Assembly (NCBI GenBank): GCA_937132085.1
Contig: CAKZNV010000034.1
Span: forward strand, 1-34,086
DNA length: 34,086 nucleotides
Source: an uncultured Rubritalea sp.
Lineage (GTDB): Bacteria; Verrucomicrobiota; Verrucomicrobiia; Verrucomicrobiales; Akkermansiaceae
Direction: 5' to 3'
The notes under the pieces were generated by a model, which was given only the letters and a program-made list of their open reading frames with translations, was not told the DNA's origin and did not search any database. The translations under genes were made by a program, and so were the position numbers. This document shows positions 16,307-26,418 of the stretch, one piece after another (the first letter of the stretch is position 1; each line of letters begins with the position of its first letter).

Positions 16307-18247
16307 ATGGCTAAAATATTAGGAATCGACCTCGGAACTACTAACTCATGTATGGCTGTCATGGACGGCGGCGAAGCTACAGTTCTCGAAAACTCAGAAG
16401 GCGCACGCACTACTCCATCAGTAGTAGCATTCACTAAATCAGGTGAGCGTCTCGTAGGACAATCTGCAAAGCGTCAGGCTGTCACTAACCCAACTAACAC
16501 AATTTTCTCAGCAAAAAGACTCATCGGACGCAAGTTCGACGAACTCACTGCTGACGACAAGCGTCTCCCTTACGAAATCGTAAAGGCTGACAACGGCGAT
16601 GCACACATTCAGGTGGACGTAGCTGGTGAGAAGAAAACATACTCACCACAGGAAATCGCAGCAATGGTTCTCGGCAAGCTTAAAGCAGACGCAGAGACTA
16701 AGCTCGGAGAAACTATCTCAGAAGCAGTAATCACTGTTCCTGCTTACTTCAACGACTCACAGCGTAACGCTACTAAAGCAGCTGGTGAGATCGCTGGACT
16801 TAAAGTTCGTCGTATCATCAACGAGCCTACAGCAGCAGCACTCGCATACGGACTCGATAAGAAGTCTGACGAAAAGATCGCCGTTTATGACCTCGGTGGT
16901 GGAACATTCGATATCTCAGTGCTAGAAATCGGTGACGGTGTCTTCGAAGTTCTTGCAACTGACGGTGACACACAACTAGGTGGTGACGACTGGGACAACG
17001 CTCTCATCGACTTCATCGTAGACGAGTTCAAGAAGCAAGAAGACATGGACCTCAGCAAGCAAGCTGACGCACTCCAGCGCATTAAGGAAGAAGCAGAGAA
17101 AGCAAAAATCGCTCTCTCATCTTCTCAGTCATACGACATCTCACTCCCATTCATCACCATGAATGAGACAGGTCCTAAGCACATCCAAATCACACTCACT
17201 CGCTCTAAGCTTGAGTCACTCACTGACAAACTTTTCGCACGCACTAAGCAGCCAGTCATCGACTGTCTCAGAGAAGCAGGCGTAAGCGCATCAGAAATCA
17301 ACGAGCTAGTGCTCGTAGGTGGAATGACACGTATGCCTAAAGTAGTGGAAACTGCTAAAGAGCTAGCTGGCAAGACACCTAACCAAGGTGTAAACCCAGA
17401 CGAAGTAGTAGCACTCGGTGCAGGTATCCAGGGCGGAGTTCTAGCAGGAGACGTCACAGACGTTCTACTACTCGACGTAGCTCCACTCTCACTCTCTATC
17501 GAGACAATGGGTAGCGTAGCAACAGCAATGATCGAGCGTAACACCACTATCCCAGCGAAGAAGTCACAGACATTCTCAACAGCTGTAGATAGCCAGCCAG
17601 CTGTGGACATCCGCATCTGTCAGGGTGAGCGCAAGATGTTCGAAGACAACAAGATCCTCGGAAACTTCCGCCTAGACGGCATCGAGCCAGCACGCAGAGG
17701 TGAGCCACAGATCGAAGTCACATTCGATATCGATGCTAACGGAATCCTCCACGTATCAGCTAAAGACAAGAACTCAGGTAAAGAGCAGAAAATCTCTATC
17801 GAAGGCTCAAGCGGACTCTCTGACGAAGAAGTAGAGAAAGCTAAGCGTGACGCTGAAGAACATGCTGAAGAAGATGCAAAGCGTGCAGAAGCAGTCACCA
17901 CTAAAAACGAAGCTGAAGGCATGGTAAACCAACTTGAGAAGCAAATGGAAGAAATGGGCGACCAAGCTCCAGAAGACCTCAAGCTCGAAATGCAAGGCAA
18001 GATCGACGCTGTCAAGGAAGCTCTCAAAGCAGACGACCTCGACCAGATCAAAGCAGCTAAAGAAGATCTAGAAGCAATGCTCCAACAGTTCCAGCAGGCA
18101 GCTCAAGCAGCTGGCGCAGGAGCAGGCGGCGGAATGCCAGACATGTCAGGCATGGGCGGCGCACCAGAAGCAGAAGACGAAGCTCCTAAAGAGCCTAAGC
18201 AAGCTAAAGGTAAAGTAGTAGACGCTGAAGTAGTAGATGCTGACTAG
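16307..18247 (+). CDS. dnaK: Chaperone protein DnaK (Hsp70)
   Basis: DnaK is the ATP-driven Hsp70 that binds unfolded polypeptides in the cytoplasm. All family marks are present: [10 protein letters not shown] at the start, the [10 protein letters not shown] and [13 protein letters not shown] segments, [16 protein letters not shown], and [11 protein letters not shown], then the substrate-binding domain and the helical lid. At 646 residues it is the usual length. The C-terminus has a Gly/Met-rich stretch ([16 protein letters not shown]) and a final acidic tail ending [10 protein letters not shown], common in bacterial DnaK. No dnaJ or grpE is next to it. The gene is preceded by about 275 nt with a terminator and a possible sigma-54 site, and followed by a repeat and a four-helix-bundle gene instead of directly by groES. 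The ATG has no Shine-Dalgarno sequence. Confidence 0.98.
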   Translation: MAKILGIDLGTTNSCMAVMDGGEATVLENSEGARTTPSVVAFTKSGERLVGQSAKRQAVTNPTNTIFSAKRLIGRKFDELTADDKRLPYEIVKADNGDAHIQVDVAGEKKTYSPQEIAAMVLGKLKADAETKLGETISEAVITVPAYFNDSQRNATKAAGEIAGLKVRRIINEPTAAALAYGLDKKSDEKIAVYDLGGGTFDISVLEIGDGVFEVLATDGDTQLGGDDWDNALIDFIVDEFKKQEDMDLSKQADALQRIKEEAEKAKIALSSSQSYDISLPFITMNETGPKHIQITLTRSKLESLTDKLFARTKQPVIDCLREAGVSASEINELVLVGGMTRMPKVVETAKELAGKTPNQGVNPDEVVALGAGIQGGVLAGDVTDVLLLDVAPLSLSIETMGSVATAMIERNTTIPAKKSQTFSTAVDSQPAVDIRICQGERKMFEDNKILGNFRLDGIEPARRGEPQIEVTFDIDANGILHVSAKDKNSGKEQKISIEGSSGLSDEEVEKAKRDAEEHAEEDAKRAEAVTTKNEAEGMVNQLEKQMEEMGDQAPEDLKLEMQGKIDAVKEALKADDLDQIKAAKEDLEAMLQQFQQAAQAAGAGAGGGMPDMSGMGGAPEAEDEAPKEPKQAKGKVVDAEVVDAD

Positions 18248-18249
18248 TG

Positions 18250-18442
18250 CAGTATAGACGAACGAGGGTGGCTCAACGGTTTTTATGCCTGCGGCATGTC
18301 ATCGGTTTACTAGTCAGGAGTCATTGGTCCAGCACGATGAAACTTCGCAGCGAAGAATCTGACAAATGACAAATGACCAATCAACCTCTGACGTGAGCTT
18401 GCTCACACAAATGGTCTAGTCACCCTAGCTCGTCTCCACACC
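18250..18442 (+). repeat. Direct repeat copy A (after dnaK)
   Basis: This intergenic stretch is repeated after the four-helix-bundle gene (copy B). It holds small hairpins: ATGCC-TGC-GGCAT near 18285, TTCGC-A-GCGAA near 18344, and GTGAGC-TT-GCTCAC at 18393-18406, plus a string of TGACAAATGAC-type short repeats at about 18360-18382. No coding region is seen in it. Confidence 0.85.
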
Positions 18443-18452
18443 AACAAAAAAT

Positions 18453-18815
18453 ATGTCTCACCTTTCAATTAACGACCTAGAAATCTATCGCGATGCGATG
18501 GAGTTTGGGGAAACCATGTGGTCGTTAGTTGAAGATTGGGACTATTTTGCTAAGGATACCGTTGGCAAGCAACTTGTGAGATGCGCTGACTCTATTGCTG
18601 CTAATATTTCTGAAGGTCATGGCAGATTCCATTTTAAGGAAAATAAGCAGTTCTGTTATTACGCCAGAGGTAGCCTGCAAGAGACTCAAACATTTATAGA
18701 AAAGGCATCCAGACGAGAATTAATCAGCACTGAAGAAGGAAGAGTATTCTACAAACAACTAGAGCAACTCAAAACACGTTTAAACGCATACATTAACTCA
18801 ATAGGAAACAAATAA
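18453..18815 (+). CDS. Four-helix-bundle protein (S23 ribosomal protein / TIGR02436 type)
   Basis: This 120-residue protein is a four-helix bundle of the S23 type. It shows the family pattern: DLEIYRDAMEFGETMW at the start, then VGKQLVRCADSIAANISEGHGRF, FCYYARGSLQETQTFIEKA, and a last helix with EQLKTRLNAYINS. The family includes proteins encoded in intervening sequences of 23S rRNA and the accessory protein Avd of diversity-generating retroelements, but no reverse transcriptase or rRNA is in this window. The cellular role is unknown; binding to nucleic acid is likely from the family. It is placed between dnaK and groES and flanked by direct repeats, which suggests it was inserted as a cassette. 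Confidence 0.9.
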   Translation: MSHLSINDLEIYRDAMEFGETMWSLVEDWDYFAKDTVGKQLVRCADSIAANISEGHGRFHFKENKQFCYYARGSLQETQTFIEKASRRELISTEEGRVFYKQLEQLKTRLNAYINSIGNK

Positions 18816-18816
18816 T

Positions 18817-19036
18817 CAGTATAGACGAACGAGGGAGGCTCAACGGTTTTTATGCCTGCGGCATGTCATCGGTTTACTAGTCAGATGTCATTAGTCCAGC
18901 ACGATGCGTAGCACGATGAAGCTCCACTAACGTGCGTCAGCCAGCGAAGAATCTGACAAATGACCAATGACCAATCAACCTCTGACGTGAGTTTGCTCAC
19001 AAAAACGCTCTAACCACCCTAGCTCGTCTACACACC
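18817..19036 (+). repeat. Direct repeat copy B (before groES)
   Basis: This is a second copy of the intergenic sequence after dnaK, nearly identical at both ends, with extra bases around 18905-18945. The hairpin GTGAG-TTT-type at 18987-19000 keeps its stem with a G-T change relative to copy A. The groES leader lies just downstream. Confidence 0.85.
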
Positions 19037-19075
19037 CACTTTTACAATACATCAACCAACTAAACACAAACAATT

Positions 19076-21050
<1,975 letters not shown>

Positions 21051-21065
21051 GTCACCGTAGGTGAC
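21051..21065 (+). repeat. Small hairpin directly after groEL stop
   Basis: GTCACC-GTA-GGTGAC is a perfect 6-bp stem with a 3-nt loop. It begins immediately after the groEL stop codon and precedes a repeat (21086-21110) that matches a segment of copy A at 18319-18343 with one difference. Confidence 0.75.
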
Positions 21066-21132
21066 GTCATTGGACAATGGTCAATAGTCATTGGTCCAGC
21101 ATGATGAAACCTAGCTAACGTAACAAAATCTC

Positions 21133-21163
21133 AAAGCCGATCGTGAAAGCGATCGGCTTTTTT
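21133..21163 (+). terminator. Rho-independent terminator of groES-groEL
   Basis: An 11-bp perfect stem (21133-21143 with 21150-21160) closes a 6-nt TGAAAG loop and is followed by TTTTTT. It ends the groESL operon 83 nt past the stop. Confidence 0.92.
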
Positions 21164-21208
21164 GTTCTAATAAAAGTATCATTTCTATCGTCTATCCTAC
21201 ATAGACAC

Positions 21209-21682
21209 ATGAAAATCAAGTTACTTACAGATAACAAATTCTGGTGCTATTTAGCGCTCAGCTTAGTATCGCTCTATGCTTTGATCTGGGGGATTGGTTA
21301 TTATCGTGTCTATTCCATTGTAGAAAATCTAAAAGCCGAGAATCAAATCAAAGGTGATAGAATAGAACATTGTTATAAATCTCTCAAGGAGGGAGACAAG
21401 GTGCAAAAACTAGATCCTATTCTAGATATAGGTCAAACTGTTGTTGATGGCAAATTATCCAAATACTATTTCTTTTATAACCTCGCAATTCAAGAGACGA
21501 GTAGTGTGACAAACAGAATGCCTAAGAGCTTTAAAATAGAAGCAAGAAATGGGATAATCTATAGTCTACATGCTCAGCGAGGAGCCATAACTCACGGAGA
21601 TCGTTTTACCAGCCACTGGAAATTTTACCCATTAGTCTGCTTCTTCGGGCTAGAGACTTTCGAAACCTACGAGCGTAAGTGA
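21209..21682 (+). CDS. Small membrane-anchored protein of unknown function
   Basis: I do not recognise this 157-residue protein. It has one N-terminal membrane segment (about 11-31, CYLALSLVSLYALIWGIGYY) and a soluble extracytoplasmic part with a coil-like stretch (VENLKAENQIKGDRIEHCYKS) and mixed strands after it, then a second hydrophobic patch near the C-terminus (FYPLVCFFGLETF). The ATG at 21209 is used; starting at GTG 21143 would begin inside the groEL terminator stem. It has no operon partner: the terminator precedes it and a REP element follows. Confidence 0.55.
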   Translation: MKIKLLTDNKFWCYLALSLVSLYALIWGIGYYRVYSIVENLKAENQIKGDRIEHCYKSLKEGDKVQKLDPILDIGQTVVDGKLSKYYFFYNLAIQETSSVTNRMPKSFKIEARNGIIYSLHAQRGAITHGDRFTSHWKFYPLVCFFGLETFETYERK

Positions 21683-21693
21683 AAGCTCCTCAC

Positions 21694-21793
21694 ATTGGCT
21701 GAAGGCCAATCTCATACCAGCATAGGGAAAGGCAACGCCGCATCCCTATAGTCATCCCGCCTCAACCGCCGTTGGCTGAAGGCCAACCTTAGC
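21694..21793 (+). repeat. REP/BIME left arm (100-nt inverted repeat)
   Basis: Two 17-nt REP palindromes (21694-21710, stem ATTGGC; and 21771-21787, stem GTTGGC, both with loop TGAAG) flank a further hairpin closed by TAGGGA (21723-21728) and TCCCTA (21743-21748). The whole 100-nt unit is repeated in inverse orientation at 22330-22429, with the outer parts best conserved. Confidence 0.9.
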
Positions 21794-21821
21794 GCTCACA
21801 ATCTCCCTTCCCCCTCAAATC

Positions 21822-22274
21822 TCAATCCCAAACATAACGCTCGTCATACTCGATCCCGTATTTCTTAAGAAACATCCTAAACTCTTCCTGAAAGCTCATC
21901 GTCTCATGGTGTTCTTTTTGACCATCTATGTATTTCATCAGAGCATCTAAGTGTGATGCAGAGACTGAAAACGCTCCATAGCCACCTTGCCATGAAAATG
22001 ATGTATACCGTTCCCCTTTCGTGCGAATCCATTTCGTAGATGTGCGCTTAATATGTCCCATGAAATCACTGAGATTGGCTGTTCTAGGTTGTCGCACTGC
22101 TAGATGAACATGATCTTCAACTCCACCAACTCGGTAACATTCCCAATCTAACTCACGTGAACAGCTAGCCAAATAACCATGTAGTTCATTAATGATATTA
22201 GTATCTAGAAATTGCTCTCGGTGTTTGGTGCTGAAAACGATGTGGAGAACTGCTTTCGATAAGGATTGAGGCAT
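21822..22274 (-). CDS. REP-associated IS200/IS605-type Y1 transposase (RAYT)
   Basis: The 150-residue protein is a single-domain HUH transposase. HVH at residues 55-57 (DHVHLAV) is the metal-binding HUH motif, and Tyr115 in KYIDGQKEHH is the single catalytic tyrosine; the SFSWQGGYGAFSVS segment is also typical. Such enzymes cut single-stranded DNA at hairpins, and RAYTs act on REP palindromes. Here the gene is flanked by inverted 100-nt arms with REP palindromes, so enzyme and substrate are probably a matched pair. It appears full-length and free of frameshift, thus possibly active. No TnpB/IscB-type partner or omega RNA is seen. Confidence 0.93.
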   Translation of the reverse strand: MPQSLSKAVLHIVFSTKHREQFLDTNIINELHGYLASCSRELDWECYRVGGVEDHVHLAVRQPRTANLSDFMGHIKRTSTKWIRTKGERYTSFSWQGGYGAFSVSASHLDALMKYIDGQKEHHETMSFQEEFRMFLKKYGIEYDERYVWD

Positions 22275-22329
22275 GTCTGGTATTATAACATTGCCTACCC
22301 TTCTTTGGAATATCTAAAGTTGTTAGAGG

Positions 22330-22429
22330 GCTAAGGTTGGCCTTCAGCCAACGAATACATGTTGGTTAATTACGTAGGGATGCGGCGATGCCTTTCCCTA
22401 CGCTGATATGAGATTGGCCTTCAGCCAAT
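22330..22429 (-). repeat. REP/BIME right arm (inverse copy)
   Basis: This is the reverse complement of the left arm, also exactly 100 nt. REP palindromes lie at 22336-22352 and 22413-22429, with the TAGGGA/TCCCTA hairpin at 22375-22400 between them. The stretch from about 22353 to 22374 differs from the left arm, while the hairpins and palindromes are kept. Confidence 0.9.
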
Positions 22430-22436
22430 AAAGCTA

Positions 22437-24281
22437 CTATTTCTCTAGCGTCTTAAGAAACTTAGTAACTGTGTTCCATTCTTCTCGCGTCAGGAGCTGT
22501 CCGCCTTTTAGATTTTTCAGGGATTCTATCTGGTTTAGTCGGTGGTCAGTAGGCTCTAGACTTGCTACAGCAGTATATTTTTCCACCAACTGATTGAGAG
22601 CCTCGACTTTAGGATAATTTCTCTTCTTAGCTAAGACAGCAACTTGTCTCCATAGAAGAATATATAAACTCTTGTTCGCTAACATGCTCGCTACTCTCGC
22701 ATCTATTATCGCCAGCTCCTGCTTCCATAGTTCTAGTTGCTTTGGCTCTAGAACAGCCTCGTCTACCAACTGCTGCATCACGCCAATATCTAGATCACCC
22801 ATTCTACTAACTGCGGTCTCCCACAATGGATGTTTGGTATCGATAACGATTTCTAGCAAAGTCATGATCACTCCCAGTCTATCTCCACTGGAATAAGCCA
22901 ATAGAGCAGCTTCGCGCAATGCCTGACCACTCGATTCATCCATCGCAATCATCTTAAGCTTGGTGACAGGTAATTCGGTAAAAGTAAGGTTATACGTGTA
23001 AGCTAAAGCGACATGATGTTGTAGTTCTTTTCTACCATGAACTAGGTAATACTCCATCGCTTCAATCACCCCCTCTTGATCCCAAAGTTGATTCGTCACC
23101 ACTGCATCCACGGCCCTCTTCAGTTTAGAAATGTTTGGCTCTGCCTGCTTATCTATTTTTAAATCCGCCACTAGATCTTTTAACTTCAGCGGTGGTAAAG
23201 CATCACCGACCTCCCCGATCTTGGCACCTTTTTCCTTCGCCTGATTAAAATATCCTTCAAGTATAGGAAACTGACTCCCCAGCACCTTGTCCGAATGCAA
23301 CTTATCCCAAGCCATAACCTGACCGACCACTGCGGGATTTGTCAAATAAGCCACCCCCTGCGGCATACTATGACCAGCCTTACGCCTAGTCGCTAGTGCC
23401 GCCACTCTGATCCACTGTGGAGCACGCTCTACAAACAAAGTATTCGCTGCTGCATAAAACATAATCCCATTAGGATCATAAATAGCGACTTGCTCAATAA
23501 AGGCATAGTCTTTCTGCTCCGCTAACCACACAACAGCTCCCGCTCTCTTATCCGCAGGCATTTTATCATAAATCTCCCACTTTTGATCTAGTGTCAGCTT
23601 CACCCAATCACCTGCTGGCAATAGCTCAACCGCTGCGACTACCTCAGCGTCATTCACCATGAAAAAGTCAGCCGATAGAGCTTCATCAACATGACCTAAC
23701 AGCTGCATCGAGGAAACTTTAGCACCTTCTTTAGTGATCGTAATTTCTGCTCTCAGCCTAGCCTCACCTCTGACAACAATATCTGCGACATAGATGCCTT
23801 CACCTAAACCATCCAGCTTCATGTGCGTCTCATCAAGATATAGACGCTTAGTAAATGCCATAAAATCAATCGTCCCATCACTCTTCAGTCTACGCTGCGG
23901 CCACCTGCTCTTCACCAGATTGCCCAATGAACTTCTACGAACCACTCTATTTTCTTCATCCTTTAGTTCTAAAAATGCCGCATCCTTCAGCTTCATCAAA
24001 TACTCTAACTCAAATGCAGTGTGTCTATTTCTCCCTGAGCGCTCAGTCCACCCCTGCAAAGAATCAACATCGAAGCCACTCGTCCCAATCTTAAGACCGA
24101 GTTCCCAGCCATTGGAGCTGCGTTGGATATCAAACTTTAATCGGCCGTGATTCTTCTTATCATCCGGGTCTTCATACGTTAACTCATATTGATTCTCCGC
24201 GCTTTCAGAAACATTCACCCCTTGGCCAAATATCGGCATGGAGCTGGTCAAAACGAGACAAAATAGTGGAAAACATTTCAT
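22437..24281 (-). CDS. Large secreted protein of unknown function, helical C-terminus
   Basis: I do not recognise this 614-residue protein. A signal peptide (about 1-19) is followed by a beta-rich region to about residue 230 (for example YELTYEDPDD, GEGIYVADIVVRGEARL). The rest is helical, with units such as WDQEGVIEAMEYYLVHGR, LREAALLAYSSGDRLGVIMTLLE and WETAVSRMGDLDI resembling HEAT-like repeats. It has no catalytic motif that I can name. It is a single gene whose upstream side is a long gap shared with rho in divergent orientation. The stop codon lies seven bases from the REP element. Confidence 0.6.
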   Translation of the reverse strand: MKCFPLFCLVLTSSMPIFGQGVNVSESAENQYELTYEDPDDKKNHGRLKFDIQRSSNGWELGLKIGTSGFDVDSLQGWTERSGRNRHTAFELEYLMKLKDAAFLELKDEENRVVRRSSLGNLVKSRWPQRRLKSDGTIDFMAFTKRLYLDETHMKLDGLGEGIYVADIVVRGEARLRAEITITKEGAKVSSMQLLGHVDEALSADFFMVNDAEVVAAVELLPAGDWVKLTLDQKWEIYDKMPADKRAGAVVWLAEQKDYAFIEQVAIYDPNGIMFYAAANTLFVERAPQWIRVAALATRRKAGHSMPQGVAYLTNPAVVGQVMAWDKLHSDKVLGSQFPILEGYFNQAKEKGAKIGEVGDALPPLKLKDLVADLKIDKQAEPNISKLKRAVDAVVTNQLWDQEGVIEAMEYYLVHGRKELQHHVALAYTYNLTFTELPVTKLKMIAMDESSGQALREAALLAYSSGDRLGVIMTLLEIVIDTKHPLWETAVSRMGDLDIGVMQQLVDEAVLEPKQLELWKQELAIIDARVASMLANKSLYILLWRQVAVLAKKRNYPKVEALNQLVEKYTAVASLEPTDHRLNQIESLKNLKGGQLLTREEWNTVTKFLKTLEK

Positions 24282-24610
24282 GCGCTAGACAATGCTCAAA
24301 ATGACTTTCCGATACAAGAATAAACCTCAAATCACTATGCTTCTCATGCTGCTAAGGGACGGCATAAGCAAAAGAAAAAAAAGATGTTGCCAATTGTGAG
24401 CATTTTGCCTAAAAACAAAGCAAGTTGAACGACTAAGTGGTCAATTTCTGATTCCACTCAATGATTTGCTCTCTTTCTTTCTGATCTATCTCATTAAACA
24501 TTTTTAGGAACTTCCCCTATCAATACGAGAACCATTTGAAAATAGGTATCACCTAAGAGCTTATTTGAAATCCCTTCGTTCACCACTCTTTCCCATACAC
24601 GTATTTTATT
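24282..24610. other. Intergenic region between divergent genes
   Basis: No gene is seen. The stretch must contain the promoters of rho (+) and the secreted protein (-). It is A/T-rich with no inverted repeat or known riboswitch that I can recognise. The Rho leader is therefore about 300 nt at most. A possible autoregulatory leader of rho cannot be told by eye. Confidence 0.5.
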
Positions 24611-26395
24611 ATGAGCGACAATAATTCTGCTATCCCAGCTGATTCTGAAGAAACTAAGCCTGCCAAAAAAGTGGCGGCTAAAAAGGCAACCAAAAAAACA
24701 GCTAAAAAAGCTGCTAAAAAGACTGCCAGAAAAGTAGCTAAAAAGGCTCCTGTAACTTCCACCAAGGATGTCGCACCTGCGAAGGAAGCGAAACCTAAAG
24801 AAGCGGCTAAAGAAGCTCCGAACAAAGAGCCAAAGCCTCAGCAGCAGAATTCCGATGCTCCTGCTAAATCAGAGAACAAGCAATCTGAGCTACCACTGGA
24901 TAACAATCAGAATTCTAACCAGAATCAAAATCAGAACCAAAACCAGCAGTCTGAAAACAAGGCGCCCAGACAAGGAAGACAGCCAAATCACGGACGAGTA
25001 AAAGGCCACAACAATGCCAATAACCGCCAAGGTAATAACCAAGGCAACAGTAACGGTCAGAATAACAACCAAGGTAACAATAATCAAAATAGTAACCAAG
25101 GCAACAACAACAAGCAGGGTAACAATAACAACCGTCGTAACAACAACAACAAGAATCAACGCGGTAAAAACAACAATAATAATAATCGTAACAAGAACAA
25201 TAATCCCCCACGCAACAACAATAATAATAATAACAACCAACAGCGCCGTGAGAAGAAGGTCGAGCTCACTGGACCTCCGGTTGAAGTAAACGGAATGTTA
25301 GAGTTGGCGCCGAAAGGATTTGGATTCTTGCGCACATTGGACAGAGGTTTAGAACAAGCGAGTGACGATGTCTTCGTGACACCAGATCTCATCCGCACCC
25401 ACGGTCTAAGACTCGGTGTTTGGATTCACGGTGAAGCTATGCAGGGACCTAAAGGACTGCAACTCATCAACATCAAACAAGTCAACGGCCAAGACCCGGA
25501 GGAGTCTCGTAAACTCCCTCACTTTGAAGAACTAAAAGCAGTCAACCCGAACAAGCGTATCTCGTTTGAAACGACAGCCGACAGATTCACCACTCGTGTA
25601 GTAGACATCATCGCACCAGTAGGCAGAGGCCAACGTGGGCTCATCGTATCACCACCACGCTCTGGTAAGACTACCATGATGATGCACATGGCTGAAGCCG
25701 TGCAGGAAAAGTATGAGGACACCATGCACCTCATCATTCTTCTCGTAGACGAACGTCCGGAAGAAGTCACAGAATTTAAGCACCAACTCCCTGAAGCTGA
25801 GATTTTTGCCAGCTCAAATGATGCAGGCGCCAAGAATCACTGCCGTGTAGCCGAGCTCTGTATCGAGCGTGCCAAGCGACTCGTAGAAGCTGGTGAACAC
25901 GTATTCATCCTCATGGATTCCATCACCCGCCTCGCTAGAGCCTATAACTCAGCCTTAGGCGGAGAGAAGGCTGGCAGAGGTAAAGGCATCCAATCCGGCG
26001 GCATCATCACTGGTGCACTAGAAATGCCACGTAGAATTTTCGCAGCAGCACGTAACACACGCACAGCTGGCTCACTGACAATCGTAGCCACAGCGCTCGT
26101 TCACACTAACTCTAGAGCAGATGACGCCATCTTCCAGGAGTTCAAAGGAACTGGTAATATGGAGCTCGTTCTCGATCGTCGTATCGCTGAGAAATACATC
26201 TACCCAGCTGTAGACATCTTCAAATCTGGAACCAGACGTGAAGAACTACTACTAGCTGACATCAGTCTGCATAAGATCCACCTCATCCGCCGTGGACTCG
26301 CTGGTCACAGACCAGAAGAAGCGATGGAAAGACTCACCTTCTTCCTTAAGCGCTTTAATAACAATGCGCAGATGTTGATGGAGATCAAAGGCTAA
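24611..26395 (+). CDS. rho: Transcription termination factor Rho with Lys/Ala- and Asn-rich extension
   Basis: Rho is the hexameric RNA-dependent ATPase that ends transcription. The catalytic core is complete: OB/cold-shock part at about 225-290 (GMLELAPKGFGFLRT), Walker A SPPRSGKTT near 346-354, VDERPEEVTEF, MDSITRLARAYN, the Q-loop GRGKGIQSGG and FKGTGNMELVLDR. At 594 residues it is about 175 longer than E. coli Rho because of an N-terminal extension. Residues 16-47 are Lys/Ala repeats like histone H1; residues 97-211 are dominated by Asn with Gln, Gly and Arg. The N-terminal helical domain of standard Rho is not obvious. Prion-like or phase-separating Rho extensions are known in Clostridium botulinum and Bacteroides. 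The gene is convergent with the next, 23 nt away. Confidence 0.97.
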   Translation: MSDNNSAIPADSEETKPAKKVAAKKATKKTAKKAAKKTARKVAKKAPVTSTKDVAPAKEAKPKEAAKEAPNKEPKPQQQNSDAPAKSENKQSELPLDNNQNSNQNQNQNQNQQSENKAPRQGRQPNHGRVKGHNNANNRQGNNQGNSNGQNNNQGNNNQNSNQGNNNKQGNNNNRRNNNNKNQRGKNNNNNNRNKNNNPPRNNNNNNNNQQRREKKVELTGPPVEVNGMLELAPKGFGFLRTLDRGLEQASDDVFVTPDLIRTHGLRLGVWIHGEAMQGPKGLQLINIKQVNGQDPEESRKLPHFEELKAVNPNKRISFETTADRFTTRVVDIIAPVGRGQRGLIVSPPRSGKTTMMMHMAEAVQEKYEDTMHLIILLVDERPEEVTEFKHQLPEAEIFASSNDAGAKNHCRVAELCIERAKRLVEAGEHVFILMDSITRLARAYNSALGGEKAGRGKGIQSGGIITGALEMPRRIFAAARNTRTAGSLTIVATALVHTNSRADDAIFQEFKGTGNMELVLDRRIAEKYIYPAVDIFKSGTRREELLLADISLHKIHLIRRGLAGHRPEEAMERLTFFLKRFNNNAQMLMEIKG

Positions 26396-26418
26396 CAGTC
26401 AGAATCTTAGAAGATCAA

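Larger units (their letters stand above)
21694..22429. mobile_element. REPtron-like element: RAYT gene between inverted REP pairs
   Basis: The unit of about 736 bp runs from the first REP palindrome of the left arm to the last of the right arm and encloses the RAYT gene. No target-site duplication is expected or seen. It sits between the groEL/small protein block and the next minus-strand gene, whose stop codon is only a few bases from the right end. Confidence 0.85.

Noticed and set aside
17125-17616. Antisense open frame in dnaK (and similar ones in groEL)
   Set aside because: Strong codon bias of the chaperone genes leaves the opposite strand free of stops; the translated sequence is Ser-rich and unlike a protein.
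18453-18815. Avd protein of a diversity-generating retroelement
   Set aside because: The family is shared, but no reverse transcriptase, template repeat or variable repeat is visible in the window.
18250-19036. CRISPR-like or tandem array in the repeat copies
   Set aside because: There are only two long copies, flanking a gene, without regular spacers; the TGACAAATGAC runs are too short and irregular.
21143-21208. Longer N-terminus for the small membrane protein
   Set aside because: The GTG lies within the groEL terminator stem, and the added residues precede a natural signal-anchor start at 21209.
24890-25240. Long open frames on the minus strand and other plus frames within the Asn-rich part of rho
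   Set aside because: AAC/AAT repeats have complements GTT/ATT, so stops are absent by composition; the resulting peptides are Val/Ile runs with no family pattern.
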